Below, piece by piece: positions 46,573 to 56,103 of a stretch of DNA of 56,103 nt (the first letter of the stretch is position 1; each line of letters opens with the position of its first letter). Source of the stretch: Kineococcus sp. TRM81007 (GTDB taxonomy: Bacteria > Actinomycetota > Actinomycetes > Actinomycetales > Kineococcaceae); NCBI RefSeq assembly GCF_022669155.1, contig NZ_JALBVB010000051.1, forward strand, positions 65,667-121,769. The letters are read 5' to 3'. The notes under the pieces are model-generated. The model made no database searches. It was not told the DNA's origin and saw only the letters and a program-made list of their open reading frames with translations. The translations under genes and the position numbers were made by a program.

Positions 46573-47424
46573 TCAGCCCTCCGTTCCGTTGCTGCCCTTG
46601 CCGGTCACCGGCTCGCTCGCCGCGGTCCCGGTCGGGGCGCTGCCACCGGCAGCGGCCTCGGCCACGGGTGCGCTGGTCGCGTCCTGCGTGGGACGGGGAC
46701 GACGGCCGCCGCGCTCACCGCGGTCACCGCGCTCCCCGCGACGCGGGGCGCGCGGGGCGGCGGCCTGCGACTGGGCGAGCTCACGGCTGGTGACGTCACC
46801 GTGGTAGATCCAGACCTTCACACCGATGCGGCCGAAGGTCGTGCGGGCCTCGTAGAAGCCGTAGTCGATGTTCGCGCGCAGCGTGTGCAGCGGCACGCGC
46901 CCCTCGCGGTAGAACTCCGAGCGGCTCATCTCGGCGCCGCCCAGGCGGCCGGCGCACTGCACGCGGATGCCCTTGGCGCCGGAGCGCAGGGACGTCTGCA
47001 TGCCCTTGCGCATGGCACGGCGGAACGACACGCGGCTGGCGAGCTGCTCGGCGATGCCCTGCGCGACGAGCTGAGCGTCGATCTCGGGGTTCTTGACCTC
47101 GAGGATGTTCAGCTGCACCTGCTTGCCGGTCAGCTTCTCCAGCTCACCGCGGATGCGGTCGGCCTCCGCACCGCGACGGCCGATGACGATGCCCGGCCGG
47201 GCGGTGTGGATGTCGACGCGCACGCGGTCGCGGGTGCGCTCGATCTCGACCTTGGAGATGCCGGCCCGCTCCATGCCCTTCGACATGAGGCGGCGGATCG
47301 CGACGTCCTCCTTGACGTAGTCGGCGTAGCGCTGACCCGTCTTGGTGGAGTCCGCGAACCAGCGGCTCTTGTGATCGGTGGTGATGCCCAGTCGGAACCC
47401 GTGCGGGTTGACCTTCTGTCCCAC
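46573..47424 (-). CDS. rpsC: Ribosomal protein S3
   Basis: The product is 283 aa from a GTG start. The KH domain near 40-110 carries [16 protein letters not shown], and the C-terminal domain ends at [13 protein letters not shown] (about 215). About 65 further residues are Arg/Gly-rich, then Ala/Thr/Gly-rich ([18 protein letters not shown] and on), an extension absent from E. coli S3. It lines the mRNA entry tunnel. The start overlaps the rplV stop by one base (TAGTG). Confidence 0.98.
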   Translation of the reverse strand: MGQKVNPHGFRLGITTDHKSRWFADSTKTGQRYADYVKEDVAIRRLMSKGMERAGISKVEIERTRDRVRVDIHTARPGIVIGRRGAEADRIRGELEKLTGKQVQLNILEVKNPEIDAQLVAQGIAEQLASRVSFRRAMRKGMQTSLRSGAKGIRVQCAGRLGGAEMSRSEFYREGRVPLHTLRANIDYGFYEARTTFGRIGVKVWIYHGDVTSRELAQSQAAAPRAPRRGERGDRGERGGRRPRPTQDATSAPVAEAAAGGSAPTGTAASEPVTGKGSNGTEG

Positions 47425-47804
47425 TAGCGGGTCCTCCTCGTCTTCTTGGCGCCGGCGACTGCGGGGGCGACGACCACCGTGATGTGGCTGGTGCGCTTCA
47501 GGATGCGTCCCGCGCGGCCCTGGGCGCGGGGACGGAAGCGCTTCATCGTGGGGCCTTCGTCGACGTGGATCGCCTTGACCACGTAGTCGTTCGGGTCGAA
47601 CGCCTCAGAGTGCTTGTCCGCGAGGAACTTCGCGTTCGCGATGGCGCTCTCGACGAGCTTGCGCACCGGCTCGGCCGCCGACTGCGGGGCGAACGAGAGC
47701 ACGGCGACGGCCTCGGTGGCCTGCTTGCCCCGGACGAGGTCGACGACTCGGCGCGCCTTCTGGGGCGTGACGCGGAGGTACCGCGTCTGCGCCTTGGCTT
47801 CCAT
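47424..47804 (-). CDS. rplV: Ribosomal protein L22
   Basis: The product is 126 aa from ATG at 47804. The core [19 protein letters not shown] and the long tunnel hairpin [26 protein letters not shown] are complete. Macrolide-related deletions in this loop are not present. A C-terminal KKTRRTR tail ends it. Confidence 0.97.
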   Translation of the reverse strand: MEAKAQTRYLRVTPQKARRVVDLVRGKQATEAVAVLSFAPQSAAEPVRKLVESAIANAKFLADKHSEAFDPNDYVVKAIHVDEGPTMKRFRPRAQGRAGRILKRTSHITVVVAPAVAGAKKTRRTR

Positions 47805-47859
47805 CCCTGTCCTGCCTTCTGGTCTCAGTTCGTGACTTCGTTGCACTGAACCGCGGGGC

Positions 47860-48141
47860 TCAGCGACGACGACCCTTGCGGTCGTCCTTCTCGTGGCCCT
47901 TGAACGTCCGCGTGGGCGCGAACTCGCCGAGCTTGTGCCCCACCATCGCCTCGGTGACGAAGACGGGGACGTGCTTGCGGCCGTCGTGCACCGCGAACGT
48001 GTGACCCAGGAAGTCCGGCGTGATGACCGAACGGCGGGACCAGGTCCGGATGACGTTGTGCGTGCCGGCCTCGTTCTGCGAGTCCACCTTCTTCTGCAGG
48101 TGGTCGTCGACGAACGGGCCCTTCTTCAAGCTGCGAGGCAT
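47860..48141 (-). CDS. rpsS: Ribosomal protein S19
   Basis: The product is 93 aa. [19 protein letters not shown] and [14 protein letters not shown] are invariant features. It sits in the 30S head with S13. It follows rplB by 18 bases. Confidence 0.98.
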   Translation of the reverse strand: MPRSLKKGPFVDDHLQKKVDSQNEAGTHNVIRTWSRRSVITPDFLGHTFAVHDGRKHVPVFVTEAMVGHKLGEFAPTRTFKGHEKDDRKGRRR

Positions 48142-48159
48142 GGTGGCCTGGACTCCCTA

Positions 48160-48996
<837 letters not shown>

Positions 48997-49051
48997 TGCG
49001 TCGTTCCTCGGGTTCGAAGGTGTCTACGGCAGTCGTGCGAGCCCCGTGGGC

Positions 49052-49363
49052 TCAGGCGACCGAGCCGCCGAAGATGTCGATCGTGCCCTCGCGCAACGTC
49101 ACGATGGCCCGCTTGGTGTCCTTGCGCTTGCCCGTGCCGTACCGGGTGCGCCGGCTCTTGCCCTGCCGGTTGGCGGTGTTCACCGCGGAGACCTTCACGC
49201 CGAAGACCCGCTCGACCGCGATCTTGATCTCGGTCTTGTTGGCGGCCGGGTCCACGATGAACGTGTACTTGCCCTCGTCGATGAGCCCGTAGCTCTTCTC
49301 CGAGACGACCGGCGCGATGAGGATGTCGCGCGGGTCCTTCTGGGTTCCGCCGAGCGCGCTCAC
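49052..49363 (-). CDS. rplW: Ribosomal protein L23
   Basis: The product is 103 aa from GTG sharing GTGA with rpl[20 protein letters not shown] and FTFIV-like [19 protein letters not shown] are typical. It is the docking point for trigger factor and SRP at the tunnel exit. Confidence 0.97.
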   Translation of the reverse strand: MSALGGTQKDPRDILIAPVVSEKSYGLIDEGKYTFIVDPAANKTEIKIAVERVFGVKVSAVNTANRQGKSRRTRYGTGKRKDTKRAIVTLREGTIDIFGGSVA

Positions 49364-50055
49364 AGGGTGCTCCCTTCCGACTCCGCAGCCACCGCGGTCG
49401 CGCTGCGACCCTTCGGCGGGCCCGCGACGAAGGCGTCCAGCGCCGCGCGGGTGAAGACGACGTCGTCGCTCTTCACGACGTCGTAGGTGTTCAGCTGGTC
49501 GGCGGGCAGGACGTGCACGCCGGCGATGTTGCGCAGGCTCTTGGCCGACACCTCGTCGTCGCGGGTCAGGACGACCAGCACGTTCTTGCGGCCGGACAGC
49601 GTCGACAGGAGCTTGACGGCCGTCTTCGTCGAGGGGGCGTCGCCGATGGCCATGCCCTCCACGACGTGCAGGCGCTCGTGGCGCACCCGGTCGGACAGGG
49701 CACCGCGCAGAGCGGCGGCCTTCATCTTCTTGGGGGTGCGCTGCGAGTAGTCGCGGGGCTGGGGGCCGTGCACGGTGCCACCGCCGGTGAACTGCGGGGC
49801 GCGCAGCGAGCCCTGGCGCGCGCGGCCGGTGCCCTTCTGCTTGTACGGCTTCTTGCCGCCGCCGCGGACTTCGCCGCGGGTCTTGGTGGCGTGGGTGCCC
49901 TGGCGCGCGGCGGCCAGCTGGGCCGTCACGACCTGGTGGATCAGCGCCACGTTCACCTGGCGGCCGAAGTCGGTCGCGGGCAGCTCGACGGTGCCGTTGG
50001 TACCGCCGTCGGCGGTGCGCAGCGGGACGGCGATGGCCTCAGTCGTCGTGGTCAT
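49360..50055 (-). CDS. rplD: Ribosomal protein L4
   Basis: The product is 231 aa. The tunnel loop [33 protein letters not shown] is intact; mutations there give macrolide resistance and none are obvious. In E. coli L4 also represses its own S10 operon through the leader. It starts four bases after rplC. Confidence 0.97.
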   Translation of the reverse strand: MTTTTEAIAVPLRTADGGTNGTVELPATDFGRQVNVALIHQVVTAQLAAARQGTHATKTRGEVRGGGKKPYKQKGTGRARQGSLRAPQFTGGGTVHGPQPRDYSQRTPKKMKAAALRGALSDRVRHERLHVVEGMAIGDAPSTKTAVKLLSTLSGRKNVLVVLTRDDEVSAKSLRNIAGVHVLPADQLNTYDVVKSDDVVFTRAALDAFVAGPPKGRSATAVAAESEGSTL

Positions 50056-50059
50056 GTGC

Positions 50060-50719
50060 TCAGGCCTCCTTCACGCGCGCCTTGGCGGCGGTCTTGACGA
50101 GCACGAGGCCGCCGCGGGGGCCGGGCACAGCGCCCGTGATGAGCAGCAGGCCCTTCTCCGCGTCGACGGCGTGCACGGTCAGGTTCTGGGTGGTCTGGCG
50201 CGCGGCACCCATGCGGCCGGCCATGCGCAGGCCCTTGAAGACGCGACCGGGGGTGGCGCACCCGCCGATGGACCCCGGCTTGCGGTGGTTGCGGTGCGCA
50301 CCGTGGGAGGCGCCCACGCCGGCGAAGCCGTGACGCTTCATGACACCGGCGAAGCCCTTGCCCTTGGTCGTGCCGACCACGTCGACGGTGGTGCCCGCGT
50401 CGAACACCTCGGCCGTGACCTCCTGGCCGGGCTCGTAGGACGCGGCGTCGTTGGTGCGCAGCTCGACCAGGTGGCGGCGCGGCGCGACACCGGCCTTCGC
50501 GAAGTGCCCGGCAGCCGGCTTGTTCGCCTTCCGCTGCGGGATCGCCGTGGCGGCGAGCTGGACGGCCTCGTAGCCGTCGGTGGTAGTGGTGCGGACCTGG
50601 GTCACGACGTTCGGCTCGACCTTGACGACCGTGACGGGGATGAGGCGGTTGGCCTCGTCCCACAGCTGCGTCATGCCGAGCTTGGTGCCGAGCACCCCTC
50701 GCACTTGCCTGTCGCTCAT
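50060..50719 (-). CDS. rplC: Ribosomal protein L3
   Basis: The product is 219 aa from ATG at 50719. It opens [25 protein letters not shown]. The W-finger/loop region [22 protein letters not shown] reaches the peptidyl transferase centre. It follows rpsJ by 13 bases. Confidence 0.97.
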   Translation of the reverse strand: MSDRQVRGVLGTKLGMTQLWDEANRLIPVTVVKVEPNVVTQVRTTTTDGYEAVQLAATAIPQRKANKPAAGHFAKAGVAPRRHLVELRTNDAASYEPGQEVTAEVFDAGTTVDVVGTTKGKGFAGVMKRHGFAGVGASHGAHRNHRKPGSIGGCATPGRVFKGLRMAGRMGAARQTTQNLTVHAVDAEKGLLLITGAVPGPRGGLVLVKTAAKARVKEA

Positions 50720-50732
50720 CGTGTGCAGTCCC

Positions 50733-51041
50733 TCAGAGCTTGATCTCGATGTCGACACCGGCCGGGAGGTCGAGACGCATGAGCGAGTCGACGGTCTTCG
50801 GCGTGGGGTCGATGATGTCGATGAGGCGCTTGTGCGTGCGCATCTCGAAGTGCTCGCGGCTGTCCTTGTACTTGTGCGGCGAGCGGATCACGCAGTAGAC
50901 GTTCTTCTCGGTCGGCAGCGGCACGGGCCCGGCGACGGATGCACCGGTCCGGGTCACCGTGTCGACGATCTTGCGCGCCGAGCTGTCGATGACCTCGTGG
51001 TCGTAGGCCTTGAGCCTGATGCGGATCTTCTGTCCCGCCAT
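50733..51041 (-). CDS. rpsJ: Ribosomal protein S10
   Basis: The product is 102 aa: [29 protein letters not shown] and the loop [21 protein letters not shown] that enters the 30S head. It also acts as NusE in antitermination. First gene of the S10 operon, with an unusually long untranslated region upstream. Confidence 0.98.
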   Translation of the reverse strand: MAGQKIRIRLKAYDHEVIDSSARKIVDTVTRTGASVAGPVPLPTEKNVYCVIRSPHKYKDSREHFEMRTHKRLIDIIDPTPKTVDSLMRLDLPAGVDIEIKL

Positions 51042-51092
51042 GGCGTCGTCTGACTCTCTCTCTTCGTACCGCTACTGACTCGCGCGCGGCGC

Positions 51093-51128
51093 GGGGCCCC
51101 TCGTGGGGCCCCGACCCCCGAGGTCGGG
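51093..51128 (-). promoter_or_regulatory. Mutually exclusive hairpins in the rpsJ leader
   Basis: GGGGCCCC (51093-51100) pairs with GGGGCCCC (51105-51112) around TCGT. CCCGACC (51110-51116) pairs with GGTCGGG (51122-51128). The arms share 51110-51112, so only one hairpin can form fully. They lie 52-87 bases upstream of the rpsJ start. This could be an attenuator; evidence is structural only. Confidence 0.4.
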
Positions 51129-51398
51129 CGTGTCGCGCTCTCGCACGTTCTGCACCCTCGCCCGGTTGCCCGGTGTGGTCCCTAGCCGTGGTCACCCACG
51201 GCGGTCGTCCTGTTCAGGTTGACCGTCCGCCGCCCGTACGAGACGTTCGACGTTCGCGGCCGCCGGCCACCGGGCGGGATGACCCGCGGCGGCACAGCAA
51301 CCCCGATAGTCTGCCAGACAGCACCCCACCTTGGCGAATCGGGCCGCGCGCTCGGAGGACATCCGGGGGTACCCGCCGGCGGCGGGACCCCTCACGAC

Positions 51399-51430
51399 GG
51401 AGGGGCGGGCCCAGGTGGACCCGCCCCTCC
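51399..51430 (-). terminator. tuf terminator
   Basis: GGAGGGGCGGG (51399-51409) pairs perfectly with CCCGCCCCTCC (51420-51430), with extra CC/GG pairing inside the loop. It lies 51 bases after the tuf stop. Confidence 0.75.
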
Positions 51431-51480
51431 GCGCAGGGAGCGATCCGGCGGGGACGCTCGCGCTCCCCCGCCGGCTCAGC

Positions 51481-52674
51481 TCACTTGATGATCTTCGTGA
51501 CCCGACCGGCGCCGACGGTGCGGCCACCCTCACGGATCGCGAACTTCAGGCCCTCTTCCATGGCGATGGGCTGGATGAGGTCGACCTTCATCTCGGTGTT
51601 GTCACCGGGCATGACCATCTCGGTGCCCTCGGGCAGCGAGACGACGCCGGTGACGTCGGTCGTCCGGAAGTAGAACTGCGGACGGTAGTTGTTGTAGAAG
51701 GGCGTGTGACGGCCACCCTCGTCCTTGGACAGGATGTAGGCCTGGCCCTCGAACTCGGTGTGCGGCGTGATGCTGCCGGGCTTCACGACGACCTGGCCGC
51801 GCTCGACGTCATCGCGCTTGAGGCCACGCAGGAGCAGGGCGGCGTTGTCGCCGGCCTGGCCGGTGTCCAGCATCTTGTTGAACATCTCGATGCTGGTCAC
51901 GGTGGTCTTGGTCGACGTGGGGCGGATGCCGACGACCTCCACCTCCTGGTTGACGTTCAGCACACCGCGCTCGATGCGGCCGGTCACCACGGTGCCGCGG
52001 CCGGTGATCGTGAAGACGTCCTCGATCGGCATGAGGAACGGCTGGTCGACCGCACGCTGGGGCTCGGGGATCGCGGTGTCGACCGCGTTCATGAGCTCCA
52101 TGAGCTTGTCGCCCCACTCGGCGTCGCCCTCGAGGGCCTTCAGGGCGGAGACGCGCACGACGGGGACGTCGTCGCCCGGGAACTCGTAGGACGAGAGGAG
52201 CTCACGCACCTCCATCTCGACGAGCTCGAGGAGCTCCTCGTCCTCCACCATGTCGGCCTTGTTCAGCGCGACGACGATGTAGGGGACGCCGACCTGGCGG
52301 GCCAGGATGACGTGCTCCTTGGTCTGCGGCATCGGGCCGTCGGTCGCCGCGACCACCAGGATGGCGCCGTCCATCTGCGCCGCACCGGTGATCATGTTCT
52401 TGATGTAGTCCGCGTGACCCGGGCAGTCGACGTGCGCGTAGTGGCGCGCCTCGGTCTGGTACTCGACGTGCGCGATCGAGATCGTGATGCCGCGCTGACG
52501 CTCCTCAGGAGCCTTGTCGATCTGGTCGAAGGCCGAGGCCTGGTTCAGCTCCGGGTACTTGTCGTGCAGCACGCGGGTGATCGCCGCCGTCAGCGTCGTC
52601 TTCCCGTGGTCGATGTGACCGATCGTGCCGATGTTGACGTGCGGCTTAGTCCGCTCGAACTTCGCCTTCGCCAC
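51481..52674 (-). CDS. tuf: Elongation factor Tu
   Basis: The product is 397 aa from GTG with GAGGAGG upstream. GTP-binding motifs: GHIDHGKT (19-26), DCPGH (84-88), NKAD (139-142). It delivers aminoacyl-tRNA to the ribosome. Length is normal. It is the last gene of the str cluster and is set apart from fusA by a 12-bp hairpin, so part of its expression likely comes from its own promoter, as known for Streptomyces tuf1. The GTP-binding and domain 2/3 regions show no obvious kirromycin-resistance changes, though I did not check each site. Confidence 0.98.
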   Translation of the reverse strand: MAKAKFERTKPHVNIGTIGHIDHGKTTLTAAITRVLHDKYPELNQASAFDQIDKAPEERQRGITISIAHVEYQTEARHYAHVDCPGHADYIKNMITGAAQMDGAILVVAATDGPMPQTKEHVILARQVGVPYIVVALNKADMVEDEELLELVEMEVRELLSSYEFPGDDVPVVRVSALKALEGDAEWGDKLMELMNAVDTAIPEPQRAVDQPFLMPIEDVFTITGRGTVVTGRIERGVLNVNQEVEVVGIRPTSTKTTVTSIEMFNKMLDTGQAGDNAALLLRGLKRDDVERGQVVVKPGSITPHTEFEGQAYILSKDEGGRHTPFYNNYRPQFYFRTTDVTGVVSLPEGTEMVMPGDNTEMKVDLIQPIAMEEGLKFAIREGGRTVGAGRVTKIIK

Positions 52675-52768
52675 TGGGGGTCCTCCTCGGACTGTCGCTT
52701 CTTCCCCGACCCGAGGATCGGGCGGGTGGGTGGGTGGCCGGCCGACCGTGCTCGGTGACCGACGTCGT

Positions 52769-52797
52769 GCCGGTGGGGGGTGTGGCCCCCCACCGGC
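52769..52797 (-). terminator. Hairpin between fusA and tuf
   Basis: GCCGGTGGGGGG (52769-52780) pairs perfectly with CCCCCCACCGGC (52786-52797) around a 5-base loop. It begins 12 bases after the fusA stop. It would reduce read-through from fusA into tuf. Confidence 0.75.
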
Positions 52798-52808
52798 TCC
52801 CGGGGTGC

Positions 52809-54911
52809 TTACTCCCCGCGGACCTTCTTCACGATCTCCTCGGCCACGTTCCGGGGAACCTCGGAGTAGTTCGAGAACTGCATCGAGTAGACCGCACGGC
52901 CCTGCGTCTTCGACCGCAGATCGCCGACGTAGCCGAACATCTCCGACAGCGGAACGGTCGCCTTGACGAGCTTGGCCCCGCTGACGTCCTCCATGGACTC
53001 GATCTGCCCACGGCGGGAGTTCAGGTCGCCGATGACGTCACCCATGTAGTCCGCGGGCGTACGCACCTCGACGGCCATGACGGGCTCGAGCAGCACCGGG
53101 TCGGCGCGCTTGACGGCCTCCTTGAGGACCATCGAGCCCGCGATCTTGAACGCCATCTCGGAGGAGTCGACGTCGTGCGCCGCGCCGTCCAGGAGGCTGG
53201 CCTTGATGCCCACCAGCGGGTAGCCCGCGACGACACCGAGCTGCATGGCGTCCTGGATGCCGGCGTCCACCGAGGGGATGTACTCGCGCGGGACGCGGCC
53301 ACCGGTGACCTTGTTCTCGAACTCGTAGAACTGCCCGTCGGAGGTGTCCAGCGGCTCGATGGTGACCTGCACCTTCGCGTACTGCCCCGACCCACCCGTC
53401 TGCTTCTTGTGGGTGTAGTCCATCTTCTCGACCGCGCGGCGGATGGTCTCGCGGTAGGCCACCTGCGGCTTGCCGACGTTGGCCTCGACCTTGAACTCGC
53501 GCTTCATGCGGTCGACGAGGATGTCGAGGTGGAGCTCGCCCATCCCCTTGATGATGGTCTGACCGGTCTCCTGGTCGAGCTCGACCTGGAAGGTGGGGTC
53601 CTCCTCGGCCAGGCGCTGGATCGCGGTGCCCAGCTTCTCCTGGTCGCCCTTCGTCTTGGGCTCGATGGCCACGGAGATGACGGGCTCGGGGAAGGTCATC
53701 GACTCGAGGACGACCTGCTGCGCCGGGTCGGACAGCGTGTCGCCCGTCGTGGTCTCCTTCAGGCCGATCATCGCGTAGATGTGGCCCGCGCGAGCCTCGT
53801 CGACCGGGTTCTCCTTGTTGGAGTGCATCTGGAAGAGCTTCCCGATGCGCTCCTTCTTGCCCTTGGTCGAGTTCACGACCTGCGAGCCGGCGGCGATGCG
53901 CCCGGAGTACACGCGCACGTAGGTCAGCTTCCCGAAGAACGGGTGCGCGGCGATCTTGAAGGCGAGGGCCGAGAAGGGCTCCTCGACGTCCGGCTTGCGG
54001 GTGATCTCGACCGACTCGTCGCCGACCTTGTGACCGACCATCGGCTTCACGTCCAGCGGCGAGGGCAGGTAGTCCAGCACCGCGTCGAGCATGGGCTGCA
54101 CGCCCTTGTTCTTGAACGCGGACCCGCAGAAGACCGGGTAGACCTCGCTGTTGATCGTCAGCTTGCGGACGCCGACCTTGATCTCCTCGGGAGTCAGGTC
54201 CTCGCCGCCCAGGTACTTCTCCAGCAGCGCCTCGTCGGTCTCCGCGACGCGCTCGACGAGCTTCTGGCGGTACTCGTCGGCCTGCTCCTGCAGCTCCGCG
54301 GGGATGGGGCCCTTCTCGTACGCCTCCCCCTTGGCCGCGTCCGCGCTCCAGGTGAGGGCGCGCATGTAGACGAGGTCGATGACGCCCTGGAAGTCGTTCT
54401 CCGCGCCGATCGGGATCTGCATCACGAGGGGCTCGGCACCCAGACGATCGATGATCGTCTTCACGGTGAAGAAGAAGTCGGCCCCGAGCTTGTCCATCTT
54501 GTTGACGAAGCAGATGCGGGGGACGTCGTACTTGTCCGCCTGCCGCCACACCGTCTCGGACTGGGGCTCGACCCCCTCCTTGCCGTCGAAGACGGCGACC
54601 GCGCCGTCGAGGACGCGCAGCGACCGCTCGACCTCGACCGTGAAGTCGACGTGGCCGGGCGTGTCGATGATGTTGATCTGGGTGCCCTCCCAGAAGCAGG
54701 TGGTGGCGGCGGAGGTGATGGTGATCCCCCGCTCCTGCTCCTGCTCCATCCAGTCCATCGTCGCCGCGCCGTCGTGGACCTCGCCGATCTTGTAGTTGAT
54801 CCCCGTGTAGAAGAGGATCCGCTCGGTCGTCGTGGTCTTGCCGGCGTCGATGTGGGCCATGATGCCGATGTTGCGGACCTTGGTCAGGTCCGTCAGCACG
54901 TCCTGTGCCAC
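52809..54911 (-). CDS. fusA: Elongation factor G
   Basis: The product is 700 aa from a GTG start with GAGG upstream. G domain motifs are AHIDAGKTT (19-27), DTPGHVDF and NKMDK. Domains II-V follow, with the domain IV tip near [11 protein letters not shown]. It drives translocation with GTP. It follows rpsG by 56 bases, in the standard str operon order. Confidence 0.98.
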   Translation of the reverse strand: MAQDVLTDLTKVRNIGIMAHIDAGKTTTTERILFYTGINYKIGEVHDGAATMDWMEQEQERGITITSAATTCFWEGTQINIIDTPGHVDFTVEVERSLRVLDGAVAVFDGKEGVEPQSETVWRQADKYDVPRICFVNKMDKLGADFFFTVKTIIDRLGAEPLVMQIPIGAENDFQGVIDLVYMRALTWSADAAKGEAYEKGPIPAELQEQADEYRQKLVERVAETDEALLEKYLGGEDLTPEEIKVGVRKLTINSEVYPVFCGSAFKNKGVQPMLDAVLDYLPSPLDVKPMVGHKVGDESVEITRKPDVEEPFSALAFKIAAHPFFGKLTYVRVYSGRIAAGSQVVNSTKGKKERIGKLFQMHSNKENPVDEARAGHIYAMIGLKETTTGDTLSDPAQQVVLESMTFPEPVISVAIEPKTKGDQEKLGTAIQRLAEEDPTFQVELDQETGQTIIKGMGELHLDILVDRMKREFKVEANVGKPQVAYRETIRRAVEKMDYTHKKQTGGSGQYAKVQVTIEPLDTSDGQFYEFENKVTGGRVPREYIPSVDAGIQDAMQLGVVAGYPLVGIKASLLDGAAHDVDSSEMAFKIAGSMVLKEAVKRADPVLLEPVMAVEVRTPADYMGDVIGDLNSRRGQIESMEDVSGAKLVKATVPLSEMFGYVGDLRSKTQGRAVYSMQFSNYSEVPRNVAEEIVKKVRGE

Positions 54912-54967
54912 GGTTTACTGCCTCTTCCCTGGGATCGAGGGGGTGAGTCGGCGAGGTGCCGCTGGGG

Positions 54968-55438
54968 TCACCAGCGGTAGTGCGCGAAGGCCCGGTTCGA
55001 CTCGGCCATCTTGTGGGTGTCCTCACGGCGCTTCACCGCGGCACCGAGGCCGTTCGAGGCGTCGAGGATCTCGTTGAGCAGGCGCTCGGTCATGGTCTTC
55101 TCGCGACGCTGACGGGCGTAGCCGACGAGCCAGCGCAGGGCGAGGGTGGTGGAGCGGCTGGGACGCACCTCGATCGGCACCTGGTAGGTCGACCCGCCGA
55201 CACGGCGGGAACGGACCTCGAGGGCCGGCTTGACGTTGTCCAGCGCGCGCTTGAGCACGACGACCGGGTCGTTGCCCGTCTTGGCGCGGGCACCCTCGAG
55301 GGCGCCGTAGACGATCGACTCCGCGACGGACTTCTTGCCGTCCAGGAGGATCTTGTTGACGAGCTGCGTCACCAGCGGGGACTGGTAGACGGGGTCCACC
55401 ACGAGGGGACGCTTGGGGGCGGGGCCCTTGCGCGGCAT
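54968..55438 (-). CDS. rpsG: Ribosomal protein S7
   Basis: The product is 156 aa from ATG at 55438, one base overlap with rpsL (TGATG). [31 protein letters not shown] and the end [14 protein letters not shown] are typical. It nucleates 30S head assembly and borders the mRNA exit. In E. coli S7 regulates the str operon. Confidence 0.98.
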   Translation of the reverse strand: MPRKGPAPKRPLVVDPVYQSPLVTQLVNKILLDGKKSVAESIVYGALEGARAKTGNDPVVVLKRALDNVKPALEVRSRRVGGSTYQVPIEVRPSRSTTLALRWLVGYARQRREKTMTERLLNEILDASNGLGAAVKRREDTHKMAESNRAFAHYRW

Positions 55439-55812
55439 CAGCTCTTCTCCTTCTTCGCGCCGTAGCGGCTGCGCGCCTGCTTGCGGTTCTTCACGCCCTG
55501 CGTGTCGAGGGAACCGCGGACGATCTTGTAGCGGACACCGGGGAGGTCCTTCACGCGACCGCCGCGCACCAGGACCATCGAGTGCTCCTGGAGGTTGTGG
55601 CCCACACCGGGGATGTAGGCGGTGACCTCGATGCCGCTGGTGAGCTTCACGCGCGCGACCTTGCGCAGCGCGGAGTTGGGCTTCTTGGGGGTCGTCGTGT
55701 ACACGCGCGTGCACACGCCGCGCCGCTGCGGGCTGCCCTTCAGGGCGGGCGTCTTGGTCTTGACGACCTTGTCCTCCCGGCCCTTGCGGACCAGCTGCTG
55801 GATGGTGGGCAC
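55438..55812 (-). CDS. rpsL: Ribosomal protein S12
   Basis: The product is 124 aa from GTG at 55812 with GGAG 5-6 bases upstream. Conserved loops [13 protein letters not shown] (Lys43) and [10 protein letters not shown] (Lys88, Asp89) keep the wild-type residues whose mutation gives streptomycin resistance, so the allele is predicted sensitive. It monitors codon-anticodon pairing. First gene of the str operon; rpoB-rpoC would be expected beyond the right edge. Confidence 0.98.
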   Translation of the reverse strand: MPTIQQLVRKGREDKVVKTKTPALKGSPQRRGVCTRVYTTTPKKPNSALRKVARVKLTSGIEVTAYIPGVGHNLQEHSMVLVRGGRVKDLPGVRYKIVRGSLDTQGVKNRKQARSRYGAKKEKS

Positions 55813-55989
55813 CCTGTCTCCGTCTGTCGATCTCGTTCGTCGGCTCTGCTGCTCGGGACGCGCTGCTCGTCGTGAGCCCGCGCTCGACTCCCCGCCGACC
55901 CACGAGGTCGGGCGTGTCGTTCGGTCGAGGGCCCGAGCCGGTGACGTCTTGTCACCTGATCGCGGGCACGCTCGTGTCAAGCGCACACG

Positions 55990-56018
55990 AGCCTACCCGC
56001 CGCAAATCAGGGGGTCAA
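55990..56018 (-). promoter_or_regulatory. Predicted rpsL (str operon) promoter
   Basis: TTGACC (56013-56018), 17 bases, TAGGCT (55990-55995) on the minus strand, about 180 bases before rpsL. The intervening spacer is AT-richer than the surroundings. A second TTGACA at 55975-55980 has no good -10. The leader (55813-55989) contains no gene. Confidence 0.75.
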
Positions 56019-56050
56019 AACGAGGCCCCCGGGCGGTGGGGAGCGCGGGT

Positions 56051-56071
56051 GCGCCGCCGGACCGGCGGCGC
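56051..56071 (-). terminator. Hairpin at the right edge, probable upstream-gene terminator
   Basis: GCGCCGCCGG (56051-56060) and CCGGCGGCGC (56062-56071) are exact reverse complements separated by one A. They are flanked by looser GGGGAGCG/CGCTCCCC pairing (56038-56097). It lies just upstream of the rpsL promoter and probably ends the preceding unit, expected to be rpoBC. Confidence 0.55.
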
Positions 56072-56103
56072 CTCCGCGCGGCGCCGCCCCGCTCCCCCGC
56101 CGC

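Larger units (their letters stand above)
51042..51480. other. tuf-rpsJ intergenic region (S10 leader)
   Basis: This 439-base stretch has no gene. It holds the tuf terminator (51399-51430), a second imperfect hairpin GGGTACCCGCC/GGCGGGACCC (51367-51389), and two overlapping hairpins close to rpsJ. No TTGAC-type promoter for rpsJ was found on the minus strand, unlike the rpsL, rplM and infA units. Confidence 0.7.

Overview
The window is chromosomal DNA of a very GC-rich Gram-positive actinobacterium. The evidence is the strongly GC-biased third codon positions, frequent GTG starts, a WhiB3-type WhiB protein, BldM, SigD/ShbA with its RsdA anti-sigma factor, GuaB3, a GroEL1 with a His-rich tail, and actinobacterial ribosomal gene order. 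BldM beside WhiB3 and SigD suggests a morphologically complex or spore-forming lineage. A Kineosporia/Kineococcus-like group is possible, but that is only a guess from the sequence style. No tRNA, rRNA, CRISPR array, phage, transposase or plasmid gene was seen. Almost all of the window is conserved housekeeping DNA.

Layout. (1) 1-4.5 kb: an accessory block with a secreted RidA-like protein, a Tat-exported flavin amine oxidase and a divergent secreted gamma-glutamyltransferase. (2) 4.5-13.4 kb: SDR, guaB3, guaB, rsdA, sigD/shbA, bldM and a MerR regulator, all on the minus strand, then divergent whiB3. The whiB3/merR intergenic region holds six copies of TTGTTCA(A/C) in mirrored orientation. 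(3) 13.5-15.7 kb: groES-groEL1 under two CIRCE operators. (4) 15.7-24.7 kb: a THUMP-like methyltransferase (+), then rimI, a GntP permease, tsaB, tsaE, an alpha/beta hydrolase, alr, the NAD(P)HX repair enzyme and acpS (-). The tsaD gene that flanks groES in mycobacteria is not here. (5) 24.7-30.4 kb: glmS and glmM (UDP-GlcNAc supply), coaA and a tandem GNAT protein. (6) 30.4-56 kb: the ribosomal super-cluster, read on the minus strand from the right edge: rpsL-rpsG-fusA-tuf, the S10 operon (rpsJ to rpsQ), the spc operon (rplN to rplO), secY-adk-map, infA-rpmJ-rpsM-rpsK-rpoA-rplQ, truA, a SixA-type phosphatase, an ABC-F ATPase, and rplM-rpsI. rpsD is absent between rpsK and rpoA.

How it works together. 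The right half builds the ribosome, the core RNA polymerase alpha subunit, elongation factors and the SecY channel. Transcription units are separated by perfect or near-perfect hairpins. Three units start at closely similar promoters (TTGACC, 16-18 bp, TAnnnT). The left half combines stress and developmental regulators (WhiB3, BldM, SigD/RsdA, HrcA-type control of groESL) with guanine nucleotide synthesis, tRNA t6A synthesis, and cell-wall precursor genes (alr, glmS, glmM).

I found no clearly new multi-gene defence or biosynthetic system. The best leads are the exported amine oxidase/RidA/GGT set, the mirrored octamer array between whiB3 and a MerR protein whose cobalamin domain has lost its B12-binding His, the paired CIRCE elements shared with a methyltransferase gene, and the replacement of tsaD by a permease insertion in the t6A operon.
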